A DNA stretch of 64,000 bases from Nissolia schottii (GCA_003254905.1 QANU01014112.1:277141-341140); one strand, 5' to 3'; positions 34,870 through 46,900 are shown, counted from the first letter of the stretch. A program made the numbers and translations. The notes: a model not told the origin generated them from the letters alone.

Positions 34870-37800
34870 ATGGGAGCACAAGGTGAGGGACGTGCCATAG
34901 GAATCGACCTAGGCACAACCTACTCGTGTGTTGCAGTGTGGCAGCACGACCGTGCTGAGGTCATTGAGAACGAGCAAGGGAACAGAACGACGCCATCTTG
35001 CGTTGCCTTCACCAACACACACAGGCTGATTGGAGATGCTGCTAAGAACCAGGCTACTGCAAACCCTTCCAACACTGTCTTTGGTAAATTACATCTAAAT
35101 CTATTTTAAACATCATTGTTTTGCTTATGTGGTACTGCAGTGTTTCCCTTTTTTTCTTTCGTATAAGAATACTCATTATCATAATTTATCATAGTTTTTA
35201 AGCTAACCTAATTTAGTGGTGTTAGTTATCACTAGTCCAGATATATATAAGTACTTAGGGGATACAATACAACTTCTCTTTCTTTACATTTTTTTGTGCA
35301 TTACGAGGTGATTAAGGTAGAAATCATAGAGATATTAGTTACCAATCACCTTTTTCTCTAAACATAACATCTATGCTTTTTATTGGTCTAACCAAGTCAA
35401 TAAGAAGAGGAATGAAGGAGAATTGTAGGGTGGCTTGTGCATAAAAGGGTAACCTCCAAATTACAACACAACAAAAAACCTTACAATTGTGTCAAAACTC
35501 ACCCTCTAATTGTATAGTACATAATCTTAAAGGACTATTTTGAAATTCGATACTATAATTTATCCTTTCTAAAGGACTTAGTACATAGGTAGGTAATAGC
35601 ATTCTATTCTAATCTAAACCATCTGAACTACTTGTTTTTACCTAACTGTGAAGTAATTTTCTGCAGAGAAAAGTTTGTTACACAAATAAGTTCAATTCAG
35701 AAACTTCACATAATATGATGCTTCGAGCAGAGAAAAGCAAAGAGAAAAATTGAGTGATGCGATAAGTGGGTTATGCTTTCCCATGTAATGCAATATGAAG
35801 TTCCTGTAAAATACGTACACCTATAACTAAAACAGCTATTACCATGGTAGATTTTTAACTTCGATTAAAGTTTCGCAAAGAAGCAGGAATCTAAGGCCAG
35901 TAGCTGTTGTCATTATACAACTTTCATTTTCAGCCAAAAATTGTATAATGAATAACTCTTCCTAGAAAAGAAAAGCAAAATGTTAACTCACTAAAAGAAT
36001 CCATTTCTTTCGTACATAATGCATATATCTGTACTTGCTTCTCTGTTTTTTGAGCCTGTCCAGTTATGATAAACTGGATTCATTCTTATTTTGCTGATGC
36101 AAAGAGGTTAATTGGTAGGAGATTTAGCGACCCTTTTGTTCAGAGTGATCTGAAACTGTGGCCATTTGAGGTTATTGGTATTGAGGACAAACCCATGATT
36201 GTTGTTAATCACAATTGTGAAACAAAGTGTTATACTCCTGAGGAAATCTCATCAATGCTCTTAGCCAAGATGCGTGATATTGCCAAGGCTTTCCTTGGGT
36301 CAATGGTGAAGAATGTTGTTGTCACTGTACCAGCTTACTTCAATGACTCACAGCGTCAAGCTACCAAGGATGCAGGTCTTATTGCAGGGCTCAATGTCAT
36401 GCGAATAATCAATGAGCCTACTGCTGCAGCAATTGCTTATGGCCTCAACATGAAAGATTGTAGTCAAGGAAAGAGAAATGTTTTCGTCTTTGACCTCGGT
36501 GGTGGTACTTTGGATGTGTCTCTTCTTACGATTGACAAGGGCGACTTCAAAGTTAAGGCCATTGCTGGAGACACGCACCTCGGTGGAGAGGACTTCGATA
36601 ACAGAATGGTGAAGTACTTCGTGAATGAATTCCAAAGAAAGGAAAAATTAGACATTATTGGAGACCAAAGAGCCCTACGCAGGTTGAGGACTGCTTGTGA
36701 GAAAGCAAAGAGGACGCTCTCTTCCACTATTGAGGCCTCAATTGAGATAGATTCTCTGTATCAGGGTGTTGACTTCTCGTCATCAATCACTCGTGCCAAG
36801 TTTGAGGAAATCAACTGTGACTTCTTTGAGAATTGCATGAAGCATGTGGAGAAGTGTCTTGTGGATGCTAGGATGGACAAGGGTAGTGTTCACGATGTCA
36901 TACTTGTAGGTGGCTCAACTAGGATTCCCAAAGTGCAACAGCTACTTAGGGAATTCTTTGATGGGAAGGATCTATGCAAATGCATCAATGCTGATGAGGC
37001 TGTTGCATATGGTGCTGCTGTCCATGCTGCTACATTGAGTGGTGAGGCCAATGAAAAGATTCAACACCTGTTACTGCGGGAAGTTACCCCATTGTCCCTT
37101 GGGTTGCAGAAAGAAGGAGGTATAATGAATGTAATAATTCCTAGGAATACTATCATTCCTACAAAGATGGAAGATGTGTTCTCGACACATTTTGACAACC
37201 AAACCAATGTCTTAATTCATGTTTATGAGGGTGAGAGGCAAAGAACAAGTGACAACAACTTGCTGGGAAAATTTATGTTGGAAATTCCTCCAGCACCTCG
37301 AGGTGTTCCTAAGATTGAGGTTTCCTTTGAAATCGATGACAATGGTATCTTACAGGTATCTGCTACGGAAAAAACCGTGGGGTTATGCAAGAAGATTACC
37401 ATAGTGAATGAGAAAGGAAGAATTTCAAGGGAAGAAATTGATAGGATGATCAAAGATGCTGAGAAGTACAAGGCTGAAGACGAGAAATATAGGAAGAATG
37501 TAGAAGCAAAGAACGCTTTGGAGGACTATGCATACAATATGAGGAATGCTATAAAGAATGAGGAGATTAGTTCAAAGCTTTCTCCAAAAGACAAGGAAAG
37601 CATCAATGCTGCAGTTGAGTGTGCCTTAGCATTGCTTGGTGTGACTCAGTTTGTTGAAGAAGAAGATTTTGACATGGTAAGGACCAGTCTTTCGAATGTC
37701 TTTGATCCTATAATTGTGAAGATGATACAAAATGAGGCTAGTGGTGGCCCTCCACATTTAGCTGCCAGCGGCAGCAATGGAAGTCGAAAAAATCGCTTGG

Positions 37801-37910
37801 TATCAGCATTGGCGAAATTTGCAATTAAAGTAATGGTTGACTCTCTTACAGGTAATATCGTCGGGTTGACTTCTTCTGCAATTTCCCTTTTCCTAGAAAT
37901 GCAAGGCTAA
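34870..37910 (+). CDS. HSP70 clade B, shifted splice acceptor
   Basis: Hsp70-family protein. Exon 1 is 34870-35083 ([19 protein letters not shown]). In all sister genes exon 2 starts after CAG directly before the Asp-Ala-Lys-Arg codons. Here that site is CTG (36094-36096), so it cannot be used. A good acceptor 33 bases upstream (pyrimidine-rich, ending CCAG at 36060-36063) keeps frame and adds [11 protein letters not shown] before DAKR. With exon 2 36064-37910 the protein is 686 aa. ATPase motifs are intact ([33 protein letters not shown]). The linker is [12 protein letters not shown]. The C-tail is like its sister's: [10 protein letters not shown], then [20 protein letters not shown] and on to FLEMQG; no EEVD. 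The frame across 36352-36751 is almost identical to the sister gene, suggesting gene conversion. Confidence 0.88.
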
Positions 37911-38366
37911 TTCCAATCCCCAAAAGCTACCTGGCCCAAACTATTGAGTATGTTAGTCATATGCCTAGCCGAGATGAGACTCAACACAAGGATAGGCTCT
38001 GATAGTGTCTTAGAACTGCGAGGTTAATAACTTGGCTCAAAGGAGAAGAATTGTTTCTTGTCAAATTGATTGAAATTTTAACATAATGCCAATATTCTAC
38101 CAGCAATTATTGAATCGACTCCAAATCTTTTGTAGAATTAAAGGCAATATATATGTTTTGTTTGTTTATGATACCACCACCTCAACCTGCACTCAACCGG
38201 ACTCCACTCCTCAGTTCCTGAGCCTAGTCACAGCATTTTGAATTACTAGAAAAATATAATCCAAAGTCCTTAATCCTAATTCCTAAGTCTATTTTTCCTT
38301 TTTCAAAGAAATTAATCAAAATTTAAAGAATGCTCAATCATAGAAGACAATAAATATGGCAGTTAC
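37911..38366. other. 3' flank of HSP70 array
   Basis: No gene. Matches the flank after the sister gene (32540-32780), showing the extent of the tandem duplication. Confidence 0.5.
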
Positions 38367-38740
38367 CTTGCTAACCTCAATAGTACGCACCTTCCTCCCT
38401 TGCTTGGTGATGAATCTGGATTCAGTTCCGATTGCATTTTTCCCAAACCTAGATTCAAAAAAAAAAAAAAAAAAAAAACCACTGCCACACGAATTAGAAC
38501 CACGAATTATATAACAAAAAATTAATTTCCGCAAATGCTTTCTTCAACGGAAAGTGAAAAAACAACAGTGACTCAAATACTGTGACCAGAGTAGCAATCA
38601 CCTTGCAAAGTTCTGAAGCTCAATTTGCGAGTGTTCAGCCAAAGCGTTACTCTCCGTAGAAGCAATTTCTCGAGATCTCAAAGCTAAATCGTTTTCTTTC
38701 TCTCTCAAGCTAAAAGTTCAGGTGCGAACACTATATATAG
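38367..38740 (-). pseudogene. Promoter and two 5' exons of an unrecognised gene
   Basis: On the - strand: a TATA box (ctatatatag, 38731-38740), a first exon to 38602 with donor AAG|GTGATT, then an exon 38448-38367 between TAG and AAG|GTAACT. The two join in an open frame (...IELQNFARFGKNAIGTES...), but no ATG opens it in the first exon; an ATG in another frame lies in the second. Upstream at 38801-38809 is GGCGGGAAA, a match to the E2F consensus TTTCCCGCC, so the parent gene was probably cell-cycle regulated. Later exons are missing: HSP70 flanking DNA follows. A 20-base A run lies in the intron. I do not recognise the family. Confidence 0.45.
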
Positions 38741-38869
38741 GAATCGGAACTAAATCAAATTGTCCCTATTGGAAGTTGAGGTTGGGGATGATGATGAATC
38801 GGCGGGAAATGCCAATTTCGAGAAAACGCGGCTACATTTTAGTTATTAAACTGTAAATTTAAAATTTTA

Positions 38870-38878
38870 TAGAATAAA
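38870..38878 (+). repeat. Target-site duplication, left
   Basis: TAGAATAAA, repeated at 40121-40129. Nine bases is the usual length for Mutator-like elements. Confidence 0.8.
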
Positions 38879-40120
38879 TGTTTAATTAAGTTTTTAGTGC
38901 TTATAATATTAAAAAGTTTGTGTTTGGTCCCTCCGTAAAATTTTTAGTCCCTATAAAAAAAAATTGTTCGTTTTTAGTATCTGCCGTTAATATGGGTCAG
39001 ACAGTGCTAACGTGGCCGTTAATTTCGGCACGTGGCATAACCCAAAATTTTAAGGGTTAAAAAAGTTTTTAATCCTTATAATATCAAAAATTGTGTTTGG
39101 TCCCTTTAAAATTTTTCGTTTGGATTGAGTCACTGTAAAAAAAATTTGTTCGCTTTTAGTCCCTGCAAATTTTGTTTGTTAGTCCCTGCTGTCAATTTGG
39201 GTTAGACGGTGCCGACGTGACCATTAACTTCGTCATGTGGTGTGCCACTACATTCAAACTGGATGCCTCTTCAAATCGCCCTCTCTCCCCTCCCACACTC
39301 TCATCCCTCACATCAAAGACTCCCTCTCCCGCATCGTCTCCGTCCTCCCCTCGCTCGTCGGCCACCACACCCTCGAGGCTCCCACACTTAAACCGCGAGT
39401 CCATCCTGATCTTTGACACGTTCTCCGGCTGCCGTACGGCAGCATCAAGAACGACTTCGGTACAGACAAACTGTTGCGCGAGGGGATATTCAGTTTCAAT
39501 GGCGAAGCCATTCGTAGGCTGAAAGCAAAAACGAACACCGAGTTGATGAGGAACAAACCATATGATAGCGAAAAAGTTCGAATATCGTCGTTTTAGTCCC
39601 TAAGTGGAGAGAGAGAGGATGGGTGGGGAATAGAAGATGGGTTGGGGGGGAAGGTGGGAGGGGAGAGAGGGCGATTTGAAAAGGCATCTCGTTTGGATGT
39701 AGTGGTCGAGCGAGGGCGACTTTGGGATGTAGTGGCACGCCATGTGATGAAATTAACGGCCACGTCAGCGTCGTCCAACCCAAACTGATGACAGGGATTA
39801 AAAATGAACAAAAAAAATTTACAGGGACTAAAAACGAACAATTTTTTTTTACAGGGAGTCAATCTGAACAAATAACTAGACGGATCAAACACAAAATTTT
39901 TGATATTACAGGGACTCAAAACTTATTTAACCCTTGAAATTTTGGGTTATGCCACGTGACACGACATGCCACGTGGTGAAGTTAACGACCACGTCAGCAT
40001 CGTCCAATCCAAACTGACAGCAAAGATTAAAAACGAACAAATTACAAGTGCTAAAAATTTTATGGAGGGACCAAACACAAACCTTTTAAGATTACAAGGA
40101 TTAAAAACTTAATTAAACCT
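38879..40120. mobile_element. Mutator-like element, Pack-MULE type
   Basis: 1,242 bp flanked by 9-bp duplications. The ends are long inverted repeats: tgtttaattaagttttta on the left, taaaaacttaattaaacc on the right, continuing inward with 'gtgtttggtccctcc' and its complement for over 200 bp with some mismatches. It has no transposase, so it is non-autonomous. The middle (39240-39600) is GC-rich and coding-like (entered separately). Confidence 0.85.
39240..39597 (+). pseudogene. Captured gene fragment, BAHD-acyltransferase-like
   Basis: In one frame the text reads LIPHIKDSLSRIVSVLPSL, then after a frame change YGSIKNDFGTD and GIFSFNGEAIRRLKAK, followed by KVRISSF. The order of 'IKxSLS...LP', 'F.F....I..LK.K' and '.V.ISSF' resembles plant BAHD acyltransferases. 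It is a fragment with stops and shifts, inside a MULE. The family call is tentative. Confidence 0.4.
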
Positions 40121-40129
40121 AGAATAAAA
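40121..40129 (+). repeat. Target-site duplication, right
   Basis: TAGAATAAA, partner of 38870-38878. Confidence 0.8.
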
Positions 40130-40727
40130 AACAAAAGGACTGGGAAAAAAGAAAAACAATTAAATAAAACAAAAACTCTGTGCATTGTTTGGTAATGTTG
40201 TAAAACTAGAATTATTTTAAGTGATTGGCTTTTTTTTTTAATAATCACTCTGGTTATACATTTGACAACTTGATAATCGATTTATATTTTGATACTTTAA
40301 TTGGAAAGTAATTTTAAAATAATGTAATTTGTTTGAATTAAGTGAGGAAAAAAAATATTTTTTATGATACAATTACTAAAATAAGTACAAAATAATTATT
40401 TATACTAGTCACAGTGAATTGCTAGTTTGACAAAAAAAAATTAAGAATAAATCATTGAAATTTTTTTTATTAAAATAAATCATTTTTATTATAAAGAGAA
40501 TGATTTAGACTAATTATCATATAACTTAAATTTTAACTTTTTAATTAAAAGTCAATTTAAATTAATTTTTATATTTTTTATAGTTAATTTAAATTAATTT
40601 TTATATTTTTTTATATTCTAGTTAAATCGATTTTGGCTATCAATTTCAATGTCCCCTGTTTTTATAATATATGGGTCCTTTGTCTTGCATTCTATAACAA
40701 AGCCGTGTTGCTTCACTCAATAGCCAT
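40130..40727. other. Intergenic, no gene seen
   Basis: AT-rich. A short direct repeat 'agttaatttaaattaa' occurs at about 40550 and 40580. Nothing else recognised. Confidence 0.5.
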
Positions 40728-41010
40728 AGGGCTGTCAAAATGGGCCCGGTCCGTTTACCCGGTTAAATAGACGGACTTTACATGCAAAATATAGGCCCGC
40801 AAAAATTTGAAAAAAAATTGGATCGGCCCGTTTACCCGTGAATTTTTTTAAAAAATTTTAAATAATTTTTTGATTTTTTTATAAATTTTTAAATTTTTTT
40901 AAAAAAATAAACGGTCTAACAGACGGTCAGTTTAGGCTCGCGGACCGACCATAAATGAGTCAGACCCTAAAATTATCCATATTTTTGGCCCGGCCCATTT
41001 CGACAGCCCT
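40728..41010. repeat. hAT-like MITE
   Basis: 283 bp with inverted ends: agggctgtcaaaatgggccc on the left, ggcccatttcgacagccct on the right. The inside has 'gtttacccg' repeats and A/T runs. AGCCA lies beside both ends, perhaps part of an 8-bp target duplication. The end sequence is of a type common in legumes. Confidence 0.75.
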
Positions 41011-43443
41011 AGCCAACAACATTAGATGGACGAGTTGAATGGCTATGTATCATATAATATAATATTCGCTTCGTGTATTTTTTATTTATCATTTTTTATA
41101 AAAAGTATAGTTTAAAAAATTATTTAATTTTCATTGAGAAAGAGAAAATGTAGAATATATAGACAAAATTAATCTTAAACAATGTCATGAGAAGTATGAG
41201 AGATAATAAAGGTATAATTATAAAAAATGTATTTAATATTTTCTTAATCTAATCAAATGACAATTAATCTTAAATAAATTTTTATTTGAAAAATGACAAT
41301 AAAAAATAGACAAAAGAAATATAAATCAAATTCATAGATAGATGTACATGCTCATTTGTAGTGTGTACTTTGTTTATGATCATACACCTTTATTTATAAT
41401 TATTAATCTCTTTTTTCACAAAAATAAAAAATTTAGATAAATTTAACATATTCATCCGCATCAAAACATGTTTGTAGTCTATTTAAATGCTTGTAAATCA
41501 GTCGTTGGTCATCGCATTTACAACAAATTTACAACAATTTCATCTTCTTATAAGTAGATTTATAGGGTAAGTACTGATTAAGGACCTAACCCAATTACAT
41601 AATTAATCGCGGGTCTCAATTAGTATCACATGGAAATAGTAACACAAATAAATAACAAATTGAATCACGGAAATTTGTTATTATATAGAGTATATATCTA
41701 AATCTAATTATCTATAAATCAGCAGGCCATTGAAGTTTTCTGTTGGACCATACCACACTTGGCACCTGGCACTCTATTCTTAAATCTAGTACTCTTAATT
41801 TGATAATAAGTATATTAATTAATTGTCAAAGATTTCAAACAAATGAGATCAATGTATTAAGTATGAGAAATTTCAGTTGATTTATGCATTAAATTTGTCA
41901 TTATTTTAACATTTGGATAAATGAGTGGTGTGATATTCTACACCTCTTGGAAGAGAGAAAAAAAATTACTAATAATTTATGTTTCGAACGAAAACGTAAA
42001 TGAATCATCACTTGGTTTATGCTAATTATTGATGGATAAATTAAATAGTACACTTTTCCATTTATTTAGTTCATAATTTTTTATGTTAGTTGTCTGAGAT
42101 TCACCTCCAAGAAGAAAAAGTTACTCTTTCAATTAATCTAGCTTTATAATATTTATCACTTGTGATGTTTATGCATGAAAACAAATTGTACCTGAAAAAA
42201 TGTTTTCACACATGCAAAAGCACTGTTCAATTGAGGTACATGTGACTTTCTTTTGTGACGAGAAGAGTACACAAGTAATAATCCAAAACACCACATTAAT
42301 TATTTTAACTCTTCCTTAGGCTTTTTGACCAGGTGATGGCCTTGACTGCTTTTCTTGTTCTTACTCCAAAAATTATATTATTTTTCTTAAAACAAAAATT
42401 TAGATTGAGAAAAAAACAAGTCCCGGTCTAGGAATTATGTCATTTCTCCGTACTCATTACGTGTTTATAAAGATATTTAAGTAGCATTTAGTTCATATCT
42501 TAAGACAAGAAAAATATCAATGGACAAAAATATGTTTAAAAAAATGATAAGGACAAAAGATCTTAAAATTAAATAGTTTATTTCTCAAAACAGTTTTTAA
42601 AGTTAATTTATTTACTTTTATAAAAGAGGGAACGAAAGAGACATGTCGCGGACGGACGTATTTTAAACTAATTTTTATACTTTAAAAAAGAAAGAACATG
42701 GGAGATGCGTTTTTACTATCTCACTATCTTCCTTCTAATTAATCTCATAATAGGAACCAAAAACACTATTACAAAAAACTAAATCAAATTCGAGTTATGA
42801 TAATACACGAACGAAAAGCCAATCATCCAAGTCAAACCCTACCAACTACAAAAGCTATATTATTGTTCTTTTTATATTGAAAAAAATTGTGAAAAATATT
42901 ATTCTCACAATTTCAGATGATGAAACATTAACAGATATTTCTCCTTCCAACAAATGCGTTTCCCATAAATCCAACTTGTACTCTCATCCTAACGAAAGAT
43001 CAAATTGTTTACCACTCGTATAACAAAGTTGTGATACAAAAGCTATATTATCTACATATATGTATGTGCATTACTAATTAAAACAAACTCTATCCATTTA
43101 TAGGGGAGGCAGTGATTAATCAAGATCAAGTCAAGCTGAAGTGAAAGCGAAATCAAACAGATGACAAATTTAGTAGTTGCTTACTCCAATTTACTCTGAA
43201 AACCCTGGAAGCCAAATCCTTCACCATAACTCAAATTTGGCATTGGAAGTTTTATACCTCTTTCACAACAATAAATGAGACTTGTATTCTCACAAAACTC
43301 TCTATTTTTTCCTAAAGAATAGAGAGATTCCCTTTGCCACACTCCAAAGAAATCAATACATGAGCTACATGATCAAATTCTTCTTTTATACTATATACCA
43401 TTAAATTAGTAAGCTAGTCTCTCTCATCAAGAACCAACATTCT
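41011..43443. other. Gene-poor AT-rich DNA upstream of bHLH gene
   Basis: About 2.4 kb. No open frame of note, no repeat I recognise. It contains the distal promoter of the bHLH gene. Confidence 0.55.
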
Positions 43444-43953
43444 CTATATAAGAGTTTTCTCCTAACTTGCTCAAATCTCTGGCCAGAAAACAAAATTCAA
43501 TTTTCATCAGAGGTACTTAGTTTGTATTTGGCTATGTATGAAATTGCATAGCATTTTCATTTTTTATTACTTTTTGTGAATTATTTCAACATACCGTCTT
43601 GAGATAATGTGAATATTTTGGTGGTTCATGCAAATTTTTTTGGATTGAATATTAGTATTTCAATAATGTGAGAGTGCTGGTGTACCAATTCTCAATCCTT
43701 TTTTCCTGTTCACTAAAGAAGCTGCATTTGAGGTTGAATGAATGAATACAATTTTGTGTCTTCAAAATTTTTTCCAATTCTTGTATTGCAAAGTTATCTT
43801 AATGCAGAACTAAGCTCATTTTTATGCTATTTAATTGGTGACTTAAACCATTAGTCATTCAAGACACATATATGATATATCCTATTCTCAACAAATTAAG
43901 CCATTTGATTGAACCACTAATAGTTCCTTCTTGATTGATCTGCAGGTAACAAT
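43444..43953 (+). promoter_or_regulatory. TATA box, 5' UTR and 5' UTR intron of bHLH gene
   Basis: ctatataag at 43444-43452 is a good TATA box. The leader runs from about 43475 to 43512, ends CAGAG before GTACTT, and an intron 43513-43945 ends in TGCAG. The second leader piece gtaacaat leads directly to ATG 43954. Intron in the leader is inferred from splice-site text only. Confidence 0.6.
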
Positions 43954-46900
43954 ATGTCAGAAGCTACTCATTATTCAAATGATATTGAAAAAATGAGAAA
44001 TGCTCTTCTATCATCACTTCCTTCAAGGCTTCATTACTATGGTAATAACTTTAAAGCTAATTAATTAATTGCTAATTTTTTGAATGTTTACTAAATTTTT
44101 TGTTGGTAATTCAGGAAATGATGAAGTTCAGTTGGGAACTTTAAAAGGTTCCATGCAGATGGAGGACCAAAGGTAAGTGATTGTGTGTGTTGTCCCAACA
44201 CTTGTCCAATTTGATTTTCAAATTTTTTTTTTGGCTGTGAAATAAATGAATCAAAGTGAACAAAGTTGGTACAATTCAAATTTATTCTTCAACCTAATGT
44301 AAGTGATTTGTGTCCTTGGTTCAATTTTTAAGTTTCTCCAGGTTAAGGAGAAATGCCCAGGTTAAGCTTGCCAGAATCATTGACACCATTACTTGTTTTT
44401 TATCAATTTAAAAGTCAATTATTTAAGACAAGTCACATTATCCTCTAAAGATTCTATTAAAGTATAAAACAGAACCATTATCTTAACCAACATAACAATA
44501 CAATAGTTTATTTTAACCAATAGTACCAATTTGGAGTTGTGTGATTTTTTTATTATTTGTTAATGTTTCACATGCATTGAAGGAACCTTGACTTTTCTTC
44601 AACCATGAACATTAATTTTATCATTTTGAGATAGATGGATAAAAGTGATTGACCATGGAATATGCCTGACAAGAATTTGATAAACATGAATACAATCAAA
44701 ACGTCAATTTAGATTTTAAATGTTAATCCTAAAACCATTAACAAATTGCATTAAAAAAAGTTACAAATCTTGGTCCACTTGTAATATTATATTTCTTTTA
44801 ACAGTGGTCATTTTCATAGCAATGGACCCAACATGAAATCTAGAGTATTCAACAATGACAACAATTTGGATAAAGGAGTCTATACTACGCTACCTAGCCA
44901 GTCACAGCCTCTGCTTTATAACAACAATCATCAACTAGGTTTGGTACATTTCCTTAATAAAACATCATTTTCGTCCTTAAAGTTGGCAGTTTCCATCAAT
45001 TTCATCTCTAAATTTTCAAAATCATCCAAATTGTCCTCAAAGTTTCCAAACACCCATCGAGTTAGTCCCGAGAAGACTTAACCCTAGGGACGAACTTGAT
45101 AGACATTTGACAACTCTAAGGACAATTTGATGATTTTGAAAGTTTAGGAACGAAATTGATGAAAGTTGCTAACTTCAAGGATGAAAATGACTTTTTACTC
45201 TAAATTTCCCTATCAAAACTAGATTTTAGGAGCTTTTTTTTTTTAATTTCCTTCTACCTGCTTTTCTTATCATAGGTTCATTTTCTCTAGTTTCCATGCC
45301 TATGTTGAAATGTAATTTTGTACCTTAGTGTCAAATAATTGAAGACTAATACAATTTCTTGTTAGACAGGTAGTCTATATGTCATCTCAAGCAGCAGAGA
45401 CATTTCTCAGCAATCAATGTCACTTGGCAAGATCTCTTCAACTTCTCAATATGAAGGAGTATGTTAATAATTAACCCTCTTTCGCAATTGAAACCATCTA
45501 AGCAGATAATGGAATTTGAACTATGAAATTCCAACATACATGACTAATTTTACAAGTACACCTTTAAATTTGTTCTCATAGTTGCCAGCATGGGTCGATA
45601 TCATCCCAAAACTATGGAAAATATCAAATTTGTCCCTAAAGTTGCCAAAAGTCTACCAAATTAGTCGTTCAATGTCAATCAAGTTAGTTCCTCTCAAGGA
45701 CGAATTTGATCAATTTTTGTTAACTTCAGAGACAAATTTTGTATTTTCCATAACTTGGGGACAAACTTGATTGGCATTGCAAATTTGAGGGACGAATTTG
45801 AAGGTTTACTTTGACTTTTTTAGTTTCATAATAAGGGTTGAGTCCTAATGCTACTTCAGGATTATCAATGTTTAGAATATCAGAAGAACATGATCCTGGT
45901 CTCAAATTGATTATGATAATTCAATGGCAAAGTATTAGAAAACTCTTCATTAGATGTTGAAGCTGTTAACCTATTGCAGGTTAGTGAACATGCTGGAAAA
46001 CGTCAATTCGAGCACGATGACAACTTGTCCTTGTTAAAAAAGACGAAAAGCAATTCCAAAAGCAAATTCACATTCTTGGAACCAAGATGGCATCAAGCTA
46101 TAGAAGCTTCAGAGATAATCCCAGTGCACAATGTAACATGAATATTTCACTGTATTAAAAGGGAGCAAGGAAACTTTTTAATGTTATACATAATTGAATT
46201 AGGCAATAGGCGTTGTTGCATTTAATGGTAATTCCTATTTCTTTCGTCCACTTTTTTGGCTCAGTTGTATCATGTGCCTATGAGGAGAAGTCAGAAGCTT
46301 AGTGATAAAGTCACAACTCTACAAAAGCTGGTTTCACCTTTTGGCAAGGTGAGTGATTCATGTGATTGCTATCCCCTAATTCGCAAAAGCTAGCTACTTA
46401 GAGTCGGTTTAGTTTGCATTGGTTTGATTTGCGTTTCTGTTTTTTATTTTTAGTCTGTTTCCTATTTTTCAGAATTTTGTAAATGAAACAGTGAAAACAA
46501 GAAAATCTACTTTCCTATTTTCGTTTCCAATTTTTCTTATTTCCTTCACAAAATCTTGAAAAATAGAAAACAGTAAAATACTAGAAATTGTAACGACCGA
46601 ACAGACCCTTAATTTCTTACTAATTAACAATAGGGTATACATCCTTTAACTTCAAGAAAGAACGTGACATTGTGGTTTCTCTATATACTGCAGACTAACA
46701 CTGCCTCAGTTCTTCATGAGGCTTCTCTTTATATCAAGCTTCTTCATTCACAAATCCGGGTATATATATTTAATGCTCCTATTTCTTGGTAGAACAATAT
46801 ATTTTACCAGGTGTTAAAACAAGACTATTTTCTTGTTTTCTTTTCTTCTTTTTGGCATAAACTAGATTACTTAGGAGACTAAAACAACTTGTTTTGTGGT

